From Vreelandella sedimenti (GTDB lineage: Bacteria > Pseudomonadota > Gammaproteobacteria > Pseudomonadales > Halomonadaceae), in the NCBI RefSeq assembly GCF_013416325.1, contig NZ_JACCGK010000007.1, forward strand, positions 62,001 to 126,000: 64,000 bases of DNA, given 5' to 3'. Both the position numbers and the translations under genes were made by a program. The notes under the pieces were generated by a model that saw only the letters and a program-made list of their open reading frames with translations, was not told the origin of the DNA and did not search any database. Below, in pieces: positions 36,525 to 47,681 of this stretch (position 1 is its first letter; each line of letters starts with the position of its first letter).

Positions 36525-37784
36525 CTAGCGGCGCTTCATCGCCTCAAAGAACTCTAGATTGGTCTTGGTATCTTTCAGACGATCAATCAGGAATTCAGTG
36601 GCGGCGGTGTCTTCCATCGGATTGAGCAGCTTGCGCAAAATCCACATGCGCTGCATTTCATCCTCAGAAGCCAGCAGGTCTTCACGACGGGTGCCACTGC
36701 GACGGATATTGATCGCCGGGAATACACGACGCTCAGCCAGCTTGCGATCCAGGTGGGCTTCCATATTGCCGGTACCCTTGAACTCTTCGAAGATGACTTC
36801 GTCCATCTTGGAGCCAGTATCGACCAGCGCCGTGGCGATAATCGTCAAGCTGCCACCCTCTTCGATATTACGCGCCGCACCAAAGAAGCGTTTCGGCTTT
36901 TCAAGGGCGTGGGCATCGACACCACCGGTGAGCACTTTACCGGAGCTGGGCACCACGGTGTTATAAGCACGCGCTAAGCGAGTAATGGAGTCGAGCAGGA
37001 TGACCACGTCTTTCTTGTGTTCAACCAAGCGTTTGGCTTTCTCGATAACCATTTCAGCGACTTGCACGTGACGCGCAGGCGGCTCATCGAAGGTTGATGC
37101 CACTACTTCGCCACGCACGGTGCGCGACATTTCGGTGACTTCCTCAGGGCGTTCATCGATCAGCAGTACGATCAGATGGCACTCTGGGTTGTTGCGCGTG
37201 ATGGAGGTCGCGATGTTTTGCAACATCAGCGTTTTACCCGCCTTCGGCGGCGACACCAGCAAACCACGTTGGCCTTTACCGATCGGTGCGGTTAGATCGA
37301 TGATTCGCGCGGTAAGGTCTTCCGTGGAGCCGTTACCGATCTCCATACGCATGCGATCGTCTGGGAACAGTGGCGTTAAGTTCTCAAACAGGATCTTGTG
37401 CTTGGCATTTTCCGGACGGTCAAAGTTGATTTGACTGACCTTCAGCAGGGCGAAATAGCGCTCACCCTCCTTCGGCGGACGGATTTTGCCGGAAATGGAG
37501 TCACCCTTGCGCAGATTGAAACGGCGAATCTGCGAAGGCGATATATAAATATCGTCGGGACCGGCGAGATAGGAGCTGTCAGCGCTACGCAGGAAGCCGA
37601 AGCCATCCTGAAGAATTTCCAGCACACCGTCGCCATAGATATCCTCGCCACTTTTGGCGTGTTTCTTGAGGATGGCGAAAATGATGTCCTGCTTGCGCGA
37701 ACGGGCCAAGTTATCAATACCCATTTCACGGGCGATATCGAGGAGCTCGGGAACGGTTTTTTGCTTGAGTTCAGTGAGATTCAT
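36525..37784 (-). CDS. rho: Transcription termination factor Rho
   Basis: 419 residues, same length as E. coli Rho. N-terminal helical domain ([20 protein letters not shown]), RNA-binding cold-shock fold ([13 protein letters not shown]), Walker A ([13 protein letters not shown]), Walker B region ([16 protein letters not shown]), Q-loop (GKVLTGGVD) and R-loop are intact. It is a hexameric RNA-dependent ATPase that releases transcripts. No trxA precedes it. The ATG lacks an obvious Shine-Dalgarno sequence. Confidence 0.97.
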   Translation of the reverse strand: MNLTELKQKTVPELLDIAREMGIDNLARSRKQDIIFAILKKHAKSGEDIYGDGVLEILQDGFGFLRSADSSYLAGPDDIYISPSQIRRFNLRKGDSISGKIRPPKEGERYFALLKVSQINFDRPENAKHKILFENLTPLFPDDRMRMEIGNGSTEDLTARIIDLTAPIGKGQRGLLVSPPKAGKTLMLQNIATSITRNNPECHLIVLLIDERPEEVTEMSRTVRGEVVASTFDEPPARHVQVAEMVIEKAKRLVEHKKDVVILLDSITRLARAYNTVVPSSGKVLTGGVDAHALEKPKRFFGAARNIEEGGSLTIIATALVDTGSKMDEVIFEEFKGTGNMEAHLDRKLAERRVFPAINIRRSGTRREDLLASEDEMQRMWILRKLLNPMEDTAATEFLIDRLKDTKTNLEFFEAMKRR

Positions 37785-38310
37785 CGGTGTGTTAGAAAGT
37801 TGCTCATGGAAGCTGGGCGCCAGGCGCCGGGAATAAGACAGGAGGCGTGAAAGTGACGCCGTGTGATGCGTTCAGACCCCGGTAAAGGCACGCGCTCGAA
37901 GATGAAAGGAACGGCGTTGGACTTAACTAACAACGCTGCTGCTTGTTGTTATTAAGACTCAACTCGAGGGTGCTAACACTTGTCTCTTCTGGTTCACACA
38001 GGAAGAGTGGTTGAACCAGTGGGCTATCTGACGACTTGGAATTCTGGCTGACGCTAACGGGATAAACAGTGAATAACGTCTGGGGCGACCAAGGTGCCGT
38101 ACTTGCACGACGCATACAAGATGATTTATCTAAACAGCGACTCATCTCAGCAGCGAAGTACTTGTGGACACGCTAACTAACTAGGTCAGATCAGGCCAGT
38201 AGCTCGATGGTAGTCAAGCGCCGCGACAAACGCAAGCCTTTAGGTGTCTAGCAATTGACAATAGATAAAGGTCGCCGCAACCTTGGCACAGCCAACACGA
38301 AGGAAAGCTC
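37785..38310 (-). promoter_or_regulatory. Long rho leader / ppx promoter region
   Basis: 526 bases between divergent rho and ppx. No frame on either strand looks coding. trxA, which often precedes rho in gammaproteobacteria, is absent. A short palindrome (GGCGCC-tg-GGCGCC-like, about 37817-37832) lies near the rho start. Rho controls its own leader in E. coli; a similar untranslated region is likely here, but no conserved element was recognised. Confidence 0.4.
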
Positions 38311-39864
38311 ATGCCCAAGGACATTTCGCTCCCTATTGCCACCGCTCCCGCTGAGGCAGACAGCGGTACGCCGCAGCGCTTCGCCGCTATAGACCTGGGC
38401 TCCAACAGCTTTCATCTACTGGTGGCCAATTACCAGCATGAACGCCTCCAGGTGGTGGCCCGATTGGGCGAAAAGGTGCAGCTCGCTGCGGGACTAGACG
38501 ACGACGGCTTGCTCAGCGAAGAGGCAATGCAGCGCGCACTAGACTGTTTGGGCCGCTTCGCGCCGTTTTTAAGCGATATCACCAACGCCAATTTGCGCAT
38601 TGTCGGCACTAACGCGCTACGCGATGCCGATAATAGCCAAGCGTTTATCGAGCGCGCCGAGGCACAGTTAGGTCACGCCATCGAAATTATCGCCGGCCGC
38701 GAAGAAGCCCGGCTGATTTATTTAGGCGCCGCCCACGCGCTGGCCGAAAATGGCCGCCGATTAATCGTCGATATTGGCGGCGGCTCGACCGAATTCATTA
38801 TTGGTGAAGCTTTTGAGCCTAAAGCGCTGGAGAGCCTGCGCATGGGCTGCGTGACCTTTTCCCGACGCTTCTTCTCCGACGGCGAGTTGAACGAAAAACG
38901 TATGCGCCGCGCCGAGCTCGCCGCTCTTTCAGAGCTCGCCAATATTCAGCGCCCCTATCAACGCCTGGGCTGGGACGACCCGGTCGGCTCCAGCGGCACG
39001 ATCAAGGCCGCCGCCAGCGTGTTGCATGCCTATGGCGATACGCCCCACGAGGGTGTTATCACTCGCGCCGGCTTAAAGAAGCTGCGCGAACGGCTGCTGA
39101 AGTGCAAGCAACTGGATAAAGTCGCGCTGGAGGGCCTCAAGGCTGACCGTGCCAAAGTCTTCCCGGCGGGTATTGCCATTCTCGGGGCGATTTTTGAGGC
39201 CTTTGATTTAACCCAAATGCGTTTTGCCGATGGGGCGCTGCGTGAAGGCGTGCTCTACGATATGGCCGGGCGAAATACCGCCGAAGACTCGCGCTCGAAA
39301 AGTCTGGAGTCGCTACAGCGCACTTACGATGTTGATACCCGCCAAGGGCTTAACGTCGCCGACACTGCCGAGCGGCTGTTTCAGCAGGTACGCCATGTGT
39401 GGTCGCTAAACCTTGAGCAAGGGCGCTATTTACAGTGGGCTAGCCACGTGCATGAAATCGGCCTGGCGATCTCTCACAGCCAGTTTCATCGCCACGGTGC
39501 GTACCTGCTGGAGCATTCGGACCTCGCGGGTTTTTCGCGCCCTGAACAGCGCCAACTGGCGTTTTTAGTGCGCGCGCACCGGCGTAAATTTCCGCTCAAG
39601 GAGTGGCAGGCCCTGCCGGAAGCGCAACAGGAGACTACCCAAAAACTCGCCCGACTGCTGCGTTTAGCCGTGCTACTCAACCATTCGCGCCCGGAAACCG
39701 CTCCCTGGCTCCCAGAGATCAGCGCTGAAAGCGACAGCCTAACGATCACGTTGCCTGCCAGCGATGAACCCACCCTACTGAGTACCGACCTGGAGCAAGA
39801 ACAGGCGTTTATGGAAGCCGCCGGTTTTAAGCTGGTGATTAAGCAGGCGACCTCAGGCGGGTAA
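38311..39864 (+). CDS. ppx: Exopolyphosphatase (Ppx/GppA family)
   Basis: 517 residues. ASKHA fold with phosphate loops FAAIDLGSNSFHLLV and LIVDIGGGSTEFIIG, then the C-terminal HD-like domain. It releases phosphate from polyphosphate chains; GppA activity cannot be excluded from sequence alone. Its last 26 bases overlap the convergent tilS gene. The full-length fold and preserved glycine loops suggest an active enzyme. Confidence 0.93.
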   Translation: MPKDISLPIATAPAEADSGTPQRFAAIDLGSNSFHLLVANYQHERLQVVARLGEKVQLAAGLDDDGLLSEEAMQRALDCLGRFAPFLSDITNANLRIVGTNALRDADNSQAFIERAEAQLGHAIEIIAGREEARLIYLGAAHALAENGRRLIVDIGGGSTEFIIGEAFEPKALESLRMGCVTFSRRFFSDGELNEKRMRRAELAALSELANIQRPYQRLGWDDPVGSSGTIKAAASVLHAYGDTPHEGVITRAGLKKLRERLLKCKQLDKVALEGLKADRAKVFPAGIAILGAIFEAFDLTQMRFADGALREGVLYDMAGRNTAEDSRSKSLESLQRTYDVDTRQGLNVADTAERLFQQVRHVWSLNLEQGRYLQWASHVHEIGLAISHSQFHRHGAYLLEHSDLAGFSRPEQRQLAFLVRAHRRKFPLKEWQALPEAQQETTQKLARLLRLAVLLNHSRPETAPWLPEISAESDSLTITLPASDEPTLLSTDLEQEQAFMEAAGFKLVIKQATSGG

Positions 39865-41137
39865 AAAGGACTCCCTCTGCATGCCATAGCAGCTGGGCAG
39901 GGGGACGAACCACCCCAATACACGCCTCAGCCTGCATGATGACCACCAGCCGCTCGCGCTCCCAGGGCGGCATATCCGCCTCTTGTAGCAACCGCTTTAG
40001 GTCGCGCCGCCCTCGTTCAGGTAGCTGAATAACCTCCCCACCTTGTCGCCAGGTCGCTCTCAGCGGTTGAGACGGCTCTTGTAATGAAGCCACCTGCCAC
40101 CCTAGCGGCCCGATGGGCGTTTCTAGTGGCGTTTTACCATCCCAGCTAACCTCCCACGACGATAATGCTTCAAAAGGCACCATCAGATAGAGCCGCTGGC
40201 GCCATAGGCGCGCCTGAGCGCCCGGCCACTCAACGCACACCGCGGCACCCGCCTTGGCATTCAATTGGTCCAACAGGCTCTCTAAGCGCTTCTGCGGCGG
40301 TGTTGGCAAGCCTTGCTGTTGGCAGAAGGTGCGCACCAGCAGCCGCTGGCGGGGACGGGAGCGCTGACTAAGCGCGCTTGCATCTATCTGCCCTTCTCCA
40401 GTGACGAGTTCGTTTAGCTCGGCTGCTAAATACTCGCTAAGCACCGCATCTGCTTCACCGGCGTTGGTTGCGCTATTGGCTAAAGCAGCGACGGCTGTGG
40501 GCCAGCGCTCGCGCAATGCAGGCAATATTCGGTGGCGCAGGCGGTTGCGATCAAAGCGAATATCTTGATTGGTGGGATCTTCACACCAGCGCAACTCAAG
40601 CAGCCCAGCCGCAGCTTCAAGTTCAGCTCGGCACACGGAGAGCCAGGGGCGCACCAAGGCGGTACTTTGGGCCTCCCGGCGATAGGGCATACCGGCCAGG
40701 CCGCGTGGCCCGCTGCCGCGCAGAGCGGCGAGCAGAAAGGTTTCCGCCTGATCGTCCTGGTGCTGGGCCAGCCAGAGCGTATCGCCAGCGGGGATGGTGG
40801 CAAAAAAAGCCTCATAGCGGGCGGTGCGAGCGGCACCTTCGATGCCTTTACCTTGCGTATTTACCGCCACATTGACCACGGTCAGCGGCACGTTCACACG
40901 CACACACATAGCTCGGCAGTGCGCTTCAAACGTCTGCGCTGCTGCCTGTAGGCCGTGATTAATATGGATAGCTCGCAGATGGCGGTCTGCTTGTTCACAG
41001 ACCTTTGCGGCTAACGCCAGCAGTAGGCAGGAGTCCAAGCCGCCTGAGAGTGCCACCCAAATAGAGCGCCCTGGCGGGGTTTCCGCCAGGGCGTCGTTGA
41101 GCAAGCTTTGCAGCGTATTAAGCGGCTGGGGCGCCAT
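39839..41137 (-). CDS. tilS: tRNA(Ile)-lysidine synthase
   Basis: 432 residues. The PP-loop [16 protein letters not shown] (SGGxDS) binds ATP; the enzyme attaches lysine to C34 of the AUA-reading tRNA-Ile, which is essential for decoding. Substrate-binding domain and C-terminal domain ([20 protein letters not shown]) are complete. The start overlaps the end of accA by 20 bases, and the end overlaps ppx by 26 bases. Confidence 0.95.
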   Translation of the reverse strand: MAPQPLNTLQSLLNDALAETPPGRSIWVALSGGLDSCLLLALAAKVCEQADRHLRAIHINHGLQAAAQTFEAHCRAMCVRVNVPLTVVNVAVNTQGKGIEGAARTARYEAFFATIPAGDTLWLAQHQDDQAETFLLAALRGSGPRGLAGMPYRREAQSTALVRPWLSVCRAELEAAAGLLELRWCEDPTNQDIRFDRNRLRHRILPALRERWPTAVAALANSATNAGEADAVLSEYLAAELNELVTGEGQIDASALSQRSRPRQRLLVRTFCQQQGLPTPPQKRLESLLDQLNAKAGAAVCVEWPGAQARLWRQRLYLMVPFEALSSWEVSWDGKTPLETPIGPLGWQVASLQEPSQPLRATWRQGGEVIQLPERGRRDLKRLLQEADMPPWERERLVVIMQAEACIGVVRPPAQLLWHAEGVLFTRLRSPA

Positions 41138-42074
41138 AGCTCATTAAACGCTTGTAGCGACGCTCCAGCAGCGCGTCAGTATCCATTGACTGCAGACGCC
41201 CCAAACTCGCGGTAAGCGCCTCTTTGACCCGCTCAGCGGTGGTTAGCGGGTGACGGTGGGAGCCACCGAGCGGCTCTTTTATCAGAGAATCGACGAAACC
41301 CAGTTCTTTCAGTCGCTCGGCGGTAATACCCATAGCCTGAGCGGCGTCGGAGGCTTTTTCAGCGCTTTTCCATAAGATCGATGCGCAGCCTTCCGGCGAG
41401 ATCACCGAGTAGGTCGAATACTGCAGCATTTGCAGTTCGTCGCATACGCCAATTGCCAGTGCGCCGCCGGAGCCGCCCTCGCCCACCACGGTGGAGATAA
41501 TCGGTGTTTTCAGCCGCGACATAACGGCCAGGTTATAGGCGATGGCCTCTGACTGACCGCGTTCTTCGGCGTCGATGCCGGGATAGGCGCCGGGGGTATC
41601 GATAAAGGTCAGGATCGGCATTTTAAAGCGCTCGGCCATCTCCATCAGACGGCACGCTTTGCGGTAGCCTTCTGGGCGCGGCATACCGAAGTTACGGCGC
41701 ACTTTCTCTTTGACATCGCGGCCTTTTTGATGGCCAATCACCATCACTGGCGCATCATTCAACCGCGCAATGCCACCTACCAGCGCGGCATCATCGGCGA
41801 AGTTGCGATCACCGTGCAGCTCGTCAAAGTCGGTGAAGATGTGTTCGAGGTAGTCCAACGTGTAGGGACGCTGAGGGTGCCGTGATAGCTGAGAAACCTG
41901 CCAGGGAGTCAAATCCTTGAAGATCGATTCCGTCAGCTTGCGGCTCTTCTCTTCCAGCCGAGCAATCTCGTCGGAAAGGTTGACTTGGCTATCGGAGCTG
42001 ACTAACCGCAGCTCCTCAATTTTTGCCTGAAGTTCGGCAATCGGCTGTTCAAAATCGAGATAATTAGGATTCAT
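41118..42074 (-). CDS. accA: Acetyl-CoA carboxylase carboxyltransferase alpha subunit
   Basis: 318 residues from ATG 42074, matching the [15 protein letters not shown] start of AccA; a longer frame from 42107 adds unrelated residues. With AccD it transfers the carboxyl group from biotin to acetyl-CoA for fatty-acid synthesis. The crotonase-like core with [18 protein letters not shown] and [14 protein letters not shown] is intact. It lies between dnaE and tilS as in E. coli. Confidence 0.96.
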   Translation of the reverse strand: MNPNYLDFEQPIAELQAKIEELRLVSSDSQVNLSDEIARLEEKSRKLTESIFKDLTPWQVSQLSRHPQRPYTLDYLEHIFTDFDELHGDRNFADDAALVGGIARLNDAPVMVIGHQKGRDVKEKVRRNFGMPRPEGYRKACRLMEMAERFKMPILTFIDTPGAYPGIDAEERGQSEAIAYNLAVMSRLKTPIISTVVGEGGSGGALAIGVCDELQMLQYSTYSVISPEGCASILWKSAEKASDAAQAMGITAERLKELGFVDSLIKEPLGGSHRHPLTTAERVKEALTASLGRLQSMDTDALLERRYKRLMSYGAPAA

Positions 42075-42175
42075 CGGCTCTGCCTGTAAGCTGCCTGTCA
42101 AAAACAAGCCTGATCAAAATAAGTATTATCGCACCCTGTCCCTGCCACGCAAGGTGAGTGCCCTTCTGTCACTAT

Positions 42176-45100
42176 TTATCGATAGCGTAGCTGTACGCCT
42201 GTCTGACCCTGGACATCCTGCAGCGCCAGCAGTAAGTCGTCGCTCGGGGCGACTTTCCACTCATCGGCAAGTTCCAGCCAAGCCACTGCCGCTGGGTGGC
42301 GGTACTGCAGGCGCACCGGCAAACCCTCTTGATCGCGATACGGCGTCAGGCTGTCGCGCAGGGTTTCAATTAAGCGACCATTGATCTGCCCCGCGTCCAG
42401 TGCCAGTTCCACGGCTTGGCCGTAGCGAATGCGCGCCGTCACCATGGGTGTAACGTCTTTACCGCGTAGGCGCAGACCACCAGAGAATTCGTCGCTGGAG
42501 ACTTCGCCCTCAACGATGAGTACCTGATCAGCCTCAATCTGACCGCGTAGCTGCTCGAATAGCTCCCCAAACAGCGAAGCTTCAATACGCCCGGTGCGGT
42601 CATCCAGGGTGATAAACGCCATGGTATCACCACGCTTGGACTTCATGGTACGCACGCCGACCACTAGCCCAGCAACGCGCTGGGGGTCGCGAGAAGGTTT
42701 TAAATCGCTGATCCGCGTGGAGACAAAACGTTTTAGCTCCCGTTCGTACTCGTCGATCGGGTGCCCCGTCAGGTAAAGCCCCAGGGTATCTTTCTCCCCT
42801 GAGAGCCGTTCACGATCGGTCCACTCACGTGCGTTGATGTATTCGGCGTAAACGTTGCTGTCACCATCACTTTCATCTGCCGCGGCGAACGCATCACCAA
42901 ACATATCCAGCATGCCCAGATTTTGATTGGCGTGGTTTTGGGCAGCGGCTTTTAGCGCGTCCTCCATTGCTGCGAACAGCACCGCACGATTGGGGCCTAG
43001 GGTATCCAGCGCACCGGAGCGAATAAGCGCCTCCAGGGTGCGCTTATTCATCCGTTTGGGATCAATGCGGCGGCAGAAATCGAAGATATCTTTAAAAGGG
43101 CCATCTGCCTCACGGGCTTCGACAATGGCGCCAATGGGCCCTTCGCCCACGCCACGAATTGCGCCTAGCCCGTAGACCACACGCGCATCGGTATCGACGG
43201 TGAACTTGTAACCACCGACGTTGACGTTCGGCGGCGTTACGGTGAGCTTGAGGTTCCGACACTCCTCAATCAGCGGCACCACTTTATCCAGGTTGTCCAT
43301 TTCCGTGGACATAACGGCGGCCATAAAGGGCCCCGGATAGTGGGCTTTCAGCCACGCGGTTTGGTAAGAGACCAGCGCATAGGCAGCCGAGTGAGACTTG
43401 TTAAAGCCGTAACCGGCGAATTTCTCTACCAGGTCAAAGATGTTACCGGCCAGGTCTTTATCGATACCGTTGGCGGCACAACCCTCCATAAAGCCATCAC
43501 GCTGCTTGGCCATCTCTTCAGGCTTTTTCTTACCCATGGCACGGCGCAGCATATCGGCTTGACCGAGGCTGTAGCCCGCCATTACCTGAGCGATCTGCAT
43601 GACCTGCTCTTGGTAGAGGATGATGCCGTAGGTGGGCGCCAAGACAGGTTTCAACAGCTCGTGCTGGTAATCCGGGTGTGGATAAGAGACTTCGGCCCGG
43701 CCGTGCTTACGGTTGATAAAGTCGTCGACCATGCCCGACTGCAGTGGGCCGGGGCGGAACAGTGCCACCAGAGCGATCATATCGTCCAGGGAGTCGGGCA
43801 GCAGGCGCTTGATCAGCTCCTTCATACCGCGGGATTCGAGCTGGAAGACCGCCGTGGTTTCAGCGCGCTTGAGCATCTCGAAGGTCGGCACATCGTCCAG
43901 TGGGATGCTGTCGATGTTGAGCGGCCCCTGGCCGTTAACGCTGCGCACCTTGTCGACCATCTCTAGTGCCCAGTCGATAATCGTCAGCGTCCGCAGGCCC
44001 AGGAAGTCGAACTTGACCAGCCCCGCTTCTTCAATATCGTTTTTATCGAACTGTACCACCAAGCCGGAACCATCTTCATCGCAGAGCAGCGGTGAGAAAT
44101 CGGTCAGTTTGGTGGGGGCAATGACCACGCCACCGGCGTGCTTGCCGGTGCCCCGGGTGGTGCCCTCAAGTTTGAGCGCCATCTCCCAGATCTCTTCGGC
44201 CTCTTCATCGTTGCCGATAAACTCTTTGAGCGCGGGCTCCTGCTCAATCGCCTTGGCCAGGGTCATGCCTACTTCAAAGGGAATCAGCTTGGAGAGTTTG
44301 TCCCCCAGCGAGTACGGACGGCCTTGGGCACGGGCCACATCGCGCACCACGGCCTTCGCCGCCATGGTGCCAAAGGTGACAATCTGGGAGACCGCATTGC
44401 GCCCGTAGCGCTCGGCCACGTACTCGATCACCTTGTCGCGTTTTTCCATGCAGAAGTCGACGTCAAAGTCGGGCATGGAGACACGCTCAGGGTTAAGAAA
44501 GCGCTCGAACAGCAGGTCGTAGCCAATCGGATCCAGATCGGTAATCTTTTGTGCGTAGGCCACCAACGAACCAGCACCGGAACCGCGCCCCGGGCCTACC
44601 GGCACGCGGTTGTCCTTGGCCCACTGGATGAAGTCCATCACGATCAGGAAGTAGCCAGGGAACCCCATCTGGATAATAACGTTGAGCTCGAACTCCAGCC
44701 GGTCGCGGTAGCGCTGGTCGATCGCCCGGTACTCTTCGCTGTCGCGGGGGTAGCGTTCAGCGGGAAACAGAAAATCCAACCGCTCGGTTAAACCGTCATG
44801 GGATACTTTGCGGAAGAACTCATCCTGGGTCATCCCTTCGGGAATGCCAAACTCGGGCAGGAAAATCTCGCCCAGACGCACATCCACGCTGCAGCGCTCG
44901 GCGATCATCACGCTGTTTTCCAGCGCTTCGGGGATATCGGCAAACAGCGCCGCCATCTCGTCGGGGCTTTTTAAGTACTGCTCTTCGGTGTAGCGGCGTT
45001 CGCGGCGCGGGTCGTCCAGCGCTTTACCTTCACCGATGGCGACGCGGGTCTCGTGGGCCCAATAATCTTCGCGCTCAAGAAAGCGCACGTCATTGGTCGC

Positions 45101-45688
45101 CACCACTGGCGTGCCTGTCTCAATGGCCAGCTTGACGCTGGCGTGAACGCAGGCCTCTTCCAGCGGGCGCCCGGTGCGAACCAACTCTAGATAAAAGCGC
45201 TCGGGAAATGCCGCTTGCCACTCTTCGAGTAGAACCCGTGCGTCCTGTTCGTGATCAGATAGCAGGTGGCGGCCTATCTCACCCTCCCGCGCGCCGGAAA
45301 GCGCAATCAAGCCTTCGCTCTGTTCCAGCACCCACTGTTTATCGAGAATGGCGCGCCCCTGGCGCTGGCCATGGGTCCAACCTTTCGAGATCAGCTCGGT
45401 CAGGTTGCGATAGCCAACATCGTTCATCGCCAGCAGCGTTAGCCGGTAAGGGTGGGACTCGTCATGGGGATTCTGGAGCCATAAGTCACTGCCAATGATC
45501 GGCTTCAACCCCGCCCCCTGGGCGGCTTTGTAGAACTTCACCAGGCCGAACAGGTTGGTTTCATCGGTCAAGGCCAGCGCTGGCATCGCCCGTTCAGCCG
45601 TGGTACTGACCAGCGACTTTAGCTTCACTAAGCCATCGACCAGGGAATATTCACTGTGCAAACGTAAATGAACGAACGGAAGTGTCAT
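42176..45688 (-). CDS. dnaE: DNA polymerase III alpha subunit
   Basis: 1170 residues, the usual DnaE1 length. N-terminal PHP domain (FVHLRLHSEYSLVDGLVK), catalytic palm with the aspartates in MPDFDVDFCMEKR, fingers, the FNKSHSAAYALVSYQTAWLK region, and C-terminal helix-hairpin-helix, OB-fold (VAGLVVGVRTMKSKRGD) and tau-binding segment. It is the replicative polymerase subunit. It lies between rnhB and accA as in other gammaproteobacteria. Confidence 0.97.
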   Translation of the reverse strand: MTLPFVHLRLHSEYSLVDGLVKLKSLVSTTAERAMPALALTDETNLFGLVKFYKAAQGAGLKPIIGSDLWLQNPHDESHPYRLTLLAMNDVGYRNLTELISKGWTHGQRQGRAILDKQWVLEQSEGLIALSGAREGEIGRHLLSDHEQDARVLLEEWQAAFPERFYLELVRTGRPLEEACVHASVKLAIETGTPVVATNDVRFLEREDYWAHETRVAIGEGKALDDPRRERRYTEEQYLKSPDEMAALFADIPEALENSVMIAERCSVDVRLGEIFLPEFGIPEGMTQDEFFRKVSHDGLTERLDFLFPAERYPRDSEEYRAIDQRYRDRLEFELNVIIQMGFPGYFLIVMDFIQWAKDNRVPVGPGRGSGAGSLVAYAQKITDLDPIGYDLLFERFLNPERVSMPDFDVDFCMEKRDKVIEYVAERYGRNAVSQIVTFGTMAAKAVVRDVARAQGRPYSLGDKLSKLIPFEVGMTLAKAIEQEPALKEFIGNDEEAEEIWEMALKLEGTTRGTGKHAGGVVIAPTKLTDFSPLLCDEDGSGLVVQFDKNDIEEAGLVKFDFLGLRTLTIIDWALEMVDKVRSVNGQGPLNIDSIPLDDVPTFEMLKRAETTAVFQLESRGMKELIKRLLPDSLDDMIALVALFRPGPLQSGMVDDFINRKHGRAEVSYPHPDYQHELLKPVLAPTYGIILYQEQVMQIAQVMAGYSLGQADMLRRAMGKKKPEEMAKQRDGFMEGCAANGIDKDLAGNIFDLVEKFAGYGFNKSHSAAYALVSYQTAWLKAHYPGPFMAAVMSTEMDNLDKVVPLIEECRNLKLTVTPPNVNVGGYKFTVDTDARVVYGLGAIRGVGEGPIGAIVEAREADGPFKDIFDFCRRIDPKRMNKRTLEALIRSGALDTLGPNRAVLFAAMEDALKAAAQNHANQNLGMLDMFGDAFAAADESDGDSNVYAEYINAREWTDRERLSGEKDTLGLYLTGHPIDEYERELKRFVSTRISDLKPSRDPQRVAGLVVGVRTMKSKRGDTMAFITLDDRTGRIEASLFGELFEQLRGQIEADQVLIVEGEVSSDEFSGGLRLRGKDVTPMVTARIRYGQAVELALDAGQINGRLIETLRDSLTPYRDQEGLPVRLQYRHPAAVAWLELADEWKVAPSDDLLLALQDVQGQTGVQLRYR

Positions 45689-45712
45689 GGGACTCTCAAC
45701 AAAACGCTAGGC

Positions 45713-45848
45713 AACCTCTGATTAACTATTGCGCTTGGCCATACTGCGTTAAAAATCGCCTCAAAATGCTCATTTACAACTCGTAAACTCCGCTTTTTCG
45801 TTGATTTTTGCCTTGTCTGGCCTGCGCTCATCACGTTAATCAGGGGCT
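45713..45848. repeat. Nested palindromic intergenic repeat
   Basis: A roughly 136-base element between dnaE and rnhB. Its ends are inverted copies (CTCTGATTAAC and GTTAATCAGGGG) and the inner parts also pair imperfectly (GCGC-TTGGCCA and TGGCC-TGCGC; AAAAATC and GATTTTT). The centre is TTTAC-AACTC-GTAAA. This looks like a large REP/MITE-like unit. I recall similar sequences scattered through Halomonas genomes, which needs a search. No transposase is nearby. Confidence 0.65.
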
Positions 45849-45869
45849 CGCCAGGTGAAGAAAAATACG

Positions 45870-46502
45870 TTAAAGCAGCGCCAACTGACGCTGCACAGGC
45901 GCGAAGCTACGACGATGTTCGGCCAGTGGCCCGTGAGCTGCAAGCGCCGTCAGGTGCTCTTTGGTCGGGTAGCCTTTATGGCGCGCAAAACCATACTCAG
46001 GATAGCACTCATCCAAGGCGACCATCTGCGCATCGCGAGCGACCTTGGCCAAAATCGACGCCGCGGCAATGGCGCAGTGACGTGAATCGCCCTTTACCAC
46101 GGCCTGACCGGGCAGCAGATGGTCAGGTAATTTGTTGCCATCCACGAGTAGATATTCCGCCGCCGGTGCCAGCGCATCAATGGCGCGACGCATGGCCAAG
46201 TGGGTGGCATGGTAAATATTCAGCGCATCCACTTCAGCAGCGCTGGCTTCTGCCACGGCAAAGGCTAACGCCCGCTCACGAATCTGACTATCCAGCGCTT
46301 CACGTTTGCGCGCCGTCAATTTTTTAGAGTCGATAAGACCGTCAATCGGCTGAGCGGGGTCGAGAATCACCGCCGCGGCCACCACGCTACCTATCAGCGG
46401 CCCTCGACCTACTTCATCGACCCCCGCCAGCCGCTCGCCGCTGTAGGCAATTTCTAGCGTTGGAAAATCCTTGTGCTCGATCAACCAGTGCTCAATGGCC
46501 AT
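45870..46502 (-). CDS. rnhB: Ribonuclease HII
   Basis: 210 residues from ATG 46502, which overlaps the lpxB stop by 11 bases; the upstream frame to 46661 is inside lpxB. The enzyme cuts RNA in RNA/DNA hybrids. [14 protein letters not shown] holds the first catalytic Asp-Glu pair; [20 protein letters not shown] and [15 protein letters not shown] complete the site. Context lpxB-rnhB-dnaE is conserved. Confidence 0.95.
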   Translation of the reverse strand: MAIEHWLIEHKDFPTLEIAYSGERLAGVDEVGRGPLIGSVVAAAVILDPAQPIDGLIDSKKLTARKREALDSQIRERALAFAVAEASAAEVDALNIYHATHLAMRRAIDALAPAAEYLLVDGNKLPDHLLPGQAVVKGDSRHCAIAAASILAKVARDAQMVALDECYPEYGFARHKGYPTKEHLTALAAHGPLAEHRRSFAPVQRQLALL

Positions 46503-47664
46503 CAACAGTCTCCAGAGGCTGACCTGCGGCCAACAGGTTAATCGCCTCGGCGGCGCGACGGCTGGCATTGCGCTGGAGCGTGGCGTGCATCTCGGCAAAG
46601 CGTGTTTCCAAGGCATGTCGACTTGCCTCGTCGGCCAACATAGCGCTGAGCTGGTCGGCAATCGCCTCTGGAGAGGCGGCGTCTTGAATCAGCTCGGGCA
46701 CCAGCATCTCCTGGGCAATCAAATTGGGCAGAGATACCCACTGGGTTTTCACCATTCGTTTAGCCAGCCAGTGTGTGGCTGGGGCCATTTTGTAGGCCAC
46801 TAGCATGGTGCGGTGACACAGCATGGCTTCCAGCGCGGCGGTACCCGAGGCCAGCAGTACCACATCGCTCGCTACCATGGCCTCACGGGCCTGACCGTCC
46901 AGCAGTGCAGTACGCTCCGCCAGCAGGGGGTAATTAGCCAGCAGTGCGCTGATTTCCCGGCGGCGATCAGCGGTGGCCGCAGGAATCACCACTTGCAGCG
47001 TGGGGTGGCGCTGGCAGAGATGTTCGGCAGCGTTAAGAAAGGTGTCACCCAAAAAGCGAATTTCATTGGCCCGGGAGCCGGGCAGCAGCGCTAACACCTG
47101 ACTATCCGGCGCCAGCTTCAGCGCCTGACGGGTGGCAATACGGTCATTTTCCAGCGGCATTTCGTCGGCCAAGGGGTGACCCACAAAGGCGACGGGAACA
47201 CGGTGTTTGCGATAGAAGGCGGCTTCAAAAGGGAGCAGTGTCAGCATGCCATCTACCGATTTAGCGATGCCTTTTACCCGCCCCTGGCGCCACGCCCATA
47301 CGGAAGGGCTTACGTAATGGGCGGTGGTAATACCCGCTTCGTGGAGCTGGCGTTCCAGGCCTAAATTGAAGTCAGGCGCATCGATGCCGAGCATAATATC
47401 CGGCTGCCAGGCCAGCGCTTCGGCTTTTAGGGTGCGCCGCACACGGATCAGTTCGGGGAGATGTTTAAGCACTTCAACCAGCCCCATCACCGCAAGGGTC
47501 TCCAATGGGAAGCGGCTCTCCATGCCTTCCGCCTGCATACGCGGCCCGCCGATGCCACGAAACTCGACACCAGGGTGGCGCGCTTTAAGTTCACGCATCA
47601 GCCCAGCGCCAAGGATATCGCCGGAGAGTTCCCCAGCCACGAGATAGACACGTTGCAGGGTCAT
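46492..47664 (-). CDS. lpxB: Lipid-A-disaccharide synthase
   Basis: 390 residues, GT19 family. It joins UDP-2,3-diacylglucosamine and lipid X to make the lipid A disaccharide. The N-terminal [29 protein letters not shown] and [10 protein letters not shown] loops are diagnostic. It is 17 bases after the lpxA stop and overlaps rnhB. Confidence 0.96.
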   Translation of the reverse strand: MTLQRVYLVAGELSGDILGAGLMRELKARHPGVEFRGIGGPRMQAEGMESRFPLETLAVMGLVEVLKHLPELIRVRRTLKAEALAWQPDIMLGIDAPDFNLGLERQLHEAGITTAHYVSPSVWAWRQGRVKGIAKSVDGMLTLLPFEAAFYRKHRVPVAFVGHPLADEMPLENDRIATRQALKLAPDSQVLALLPGSRANEIRFLGDTFLNAAEHLCQRHPTLQVVIPAATADRRREISALLANYPLLAERTALLDGQAREAMVASDVVLLASGTAALEAMLCHRTMLVAYKMAPATHWLAKRMVKTQWVSLPNLIAQEMLVPELIQDAASPEAIADQLSAMLADEASRHALETRFAEMHATLQRNASRRAAEAINLLAAGQPLETVDGH

Positions 47665-47681
47665 AAAATGATTAGCATGGG

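Noticed and set aside
37927..38145. 72-codon minus-strand frame in the rho leader
   Set aside because: Ser/Pro/Cys-rich without motif or ribosome site; reads like non-coding DNA.
43340..44791. Several 200-codon plus-strand frames
   Set aside because: Mirror frames of dnaE, which is complete and clearly coding on the other strand.
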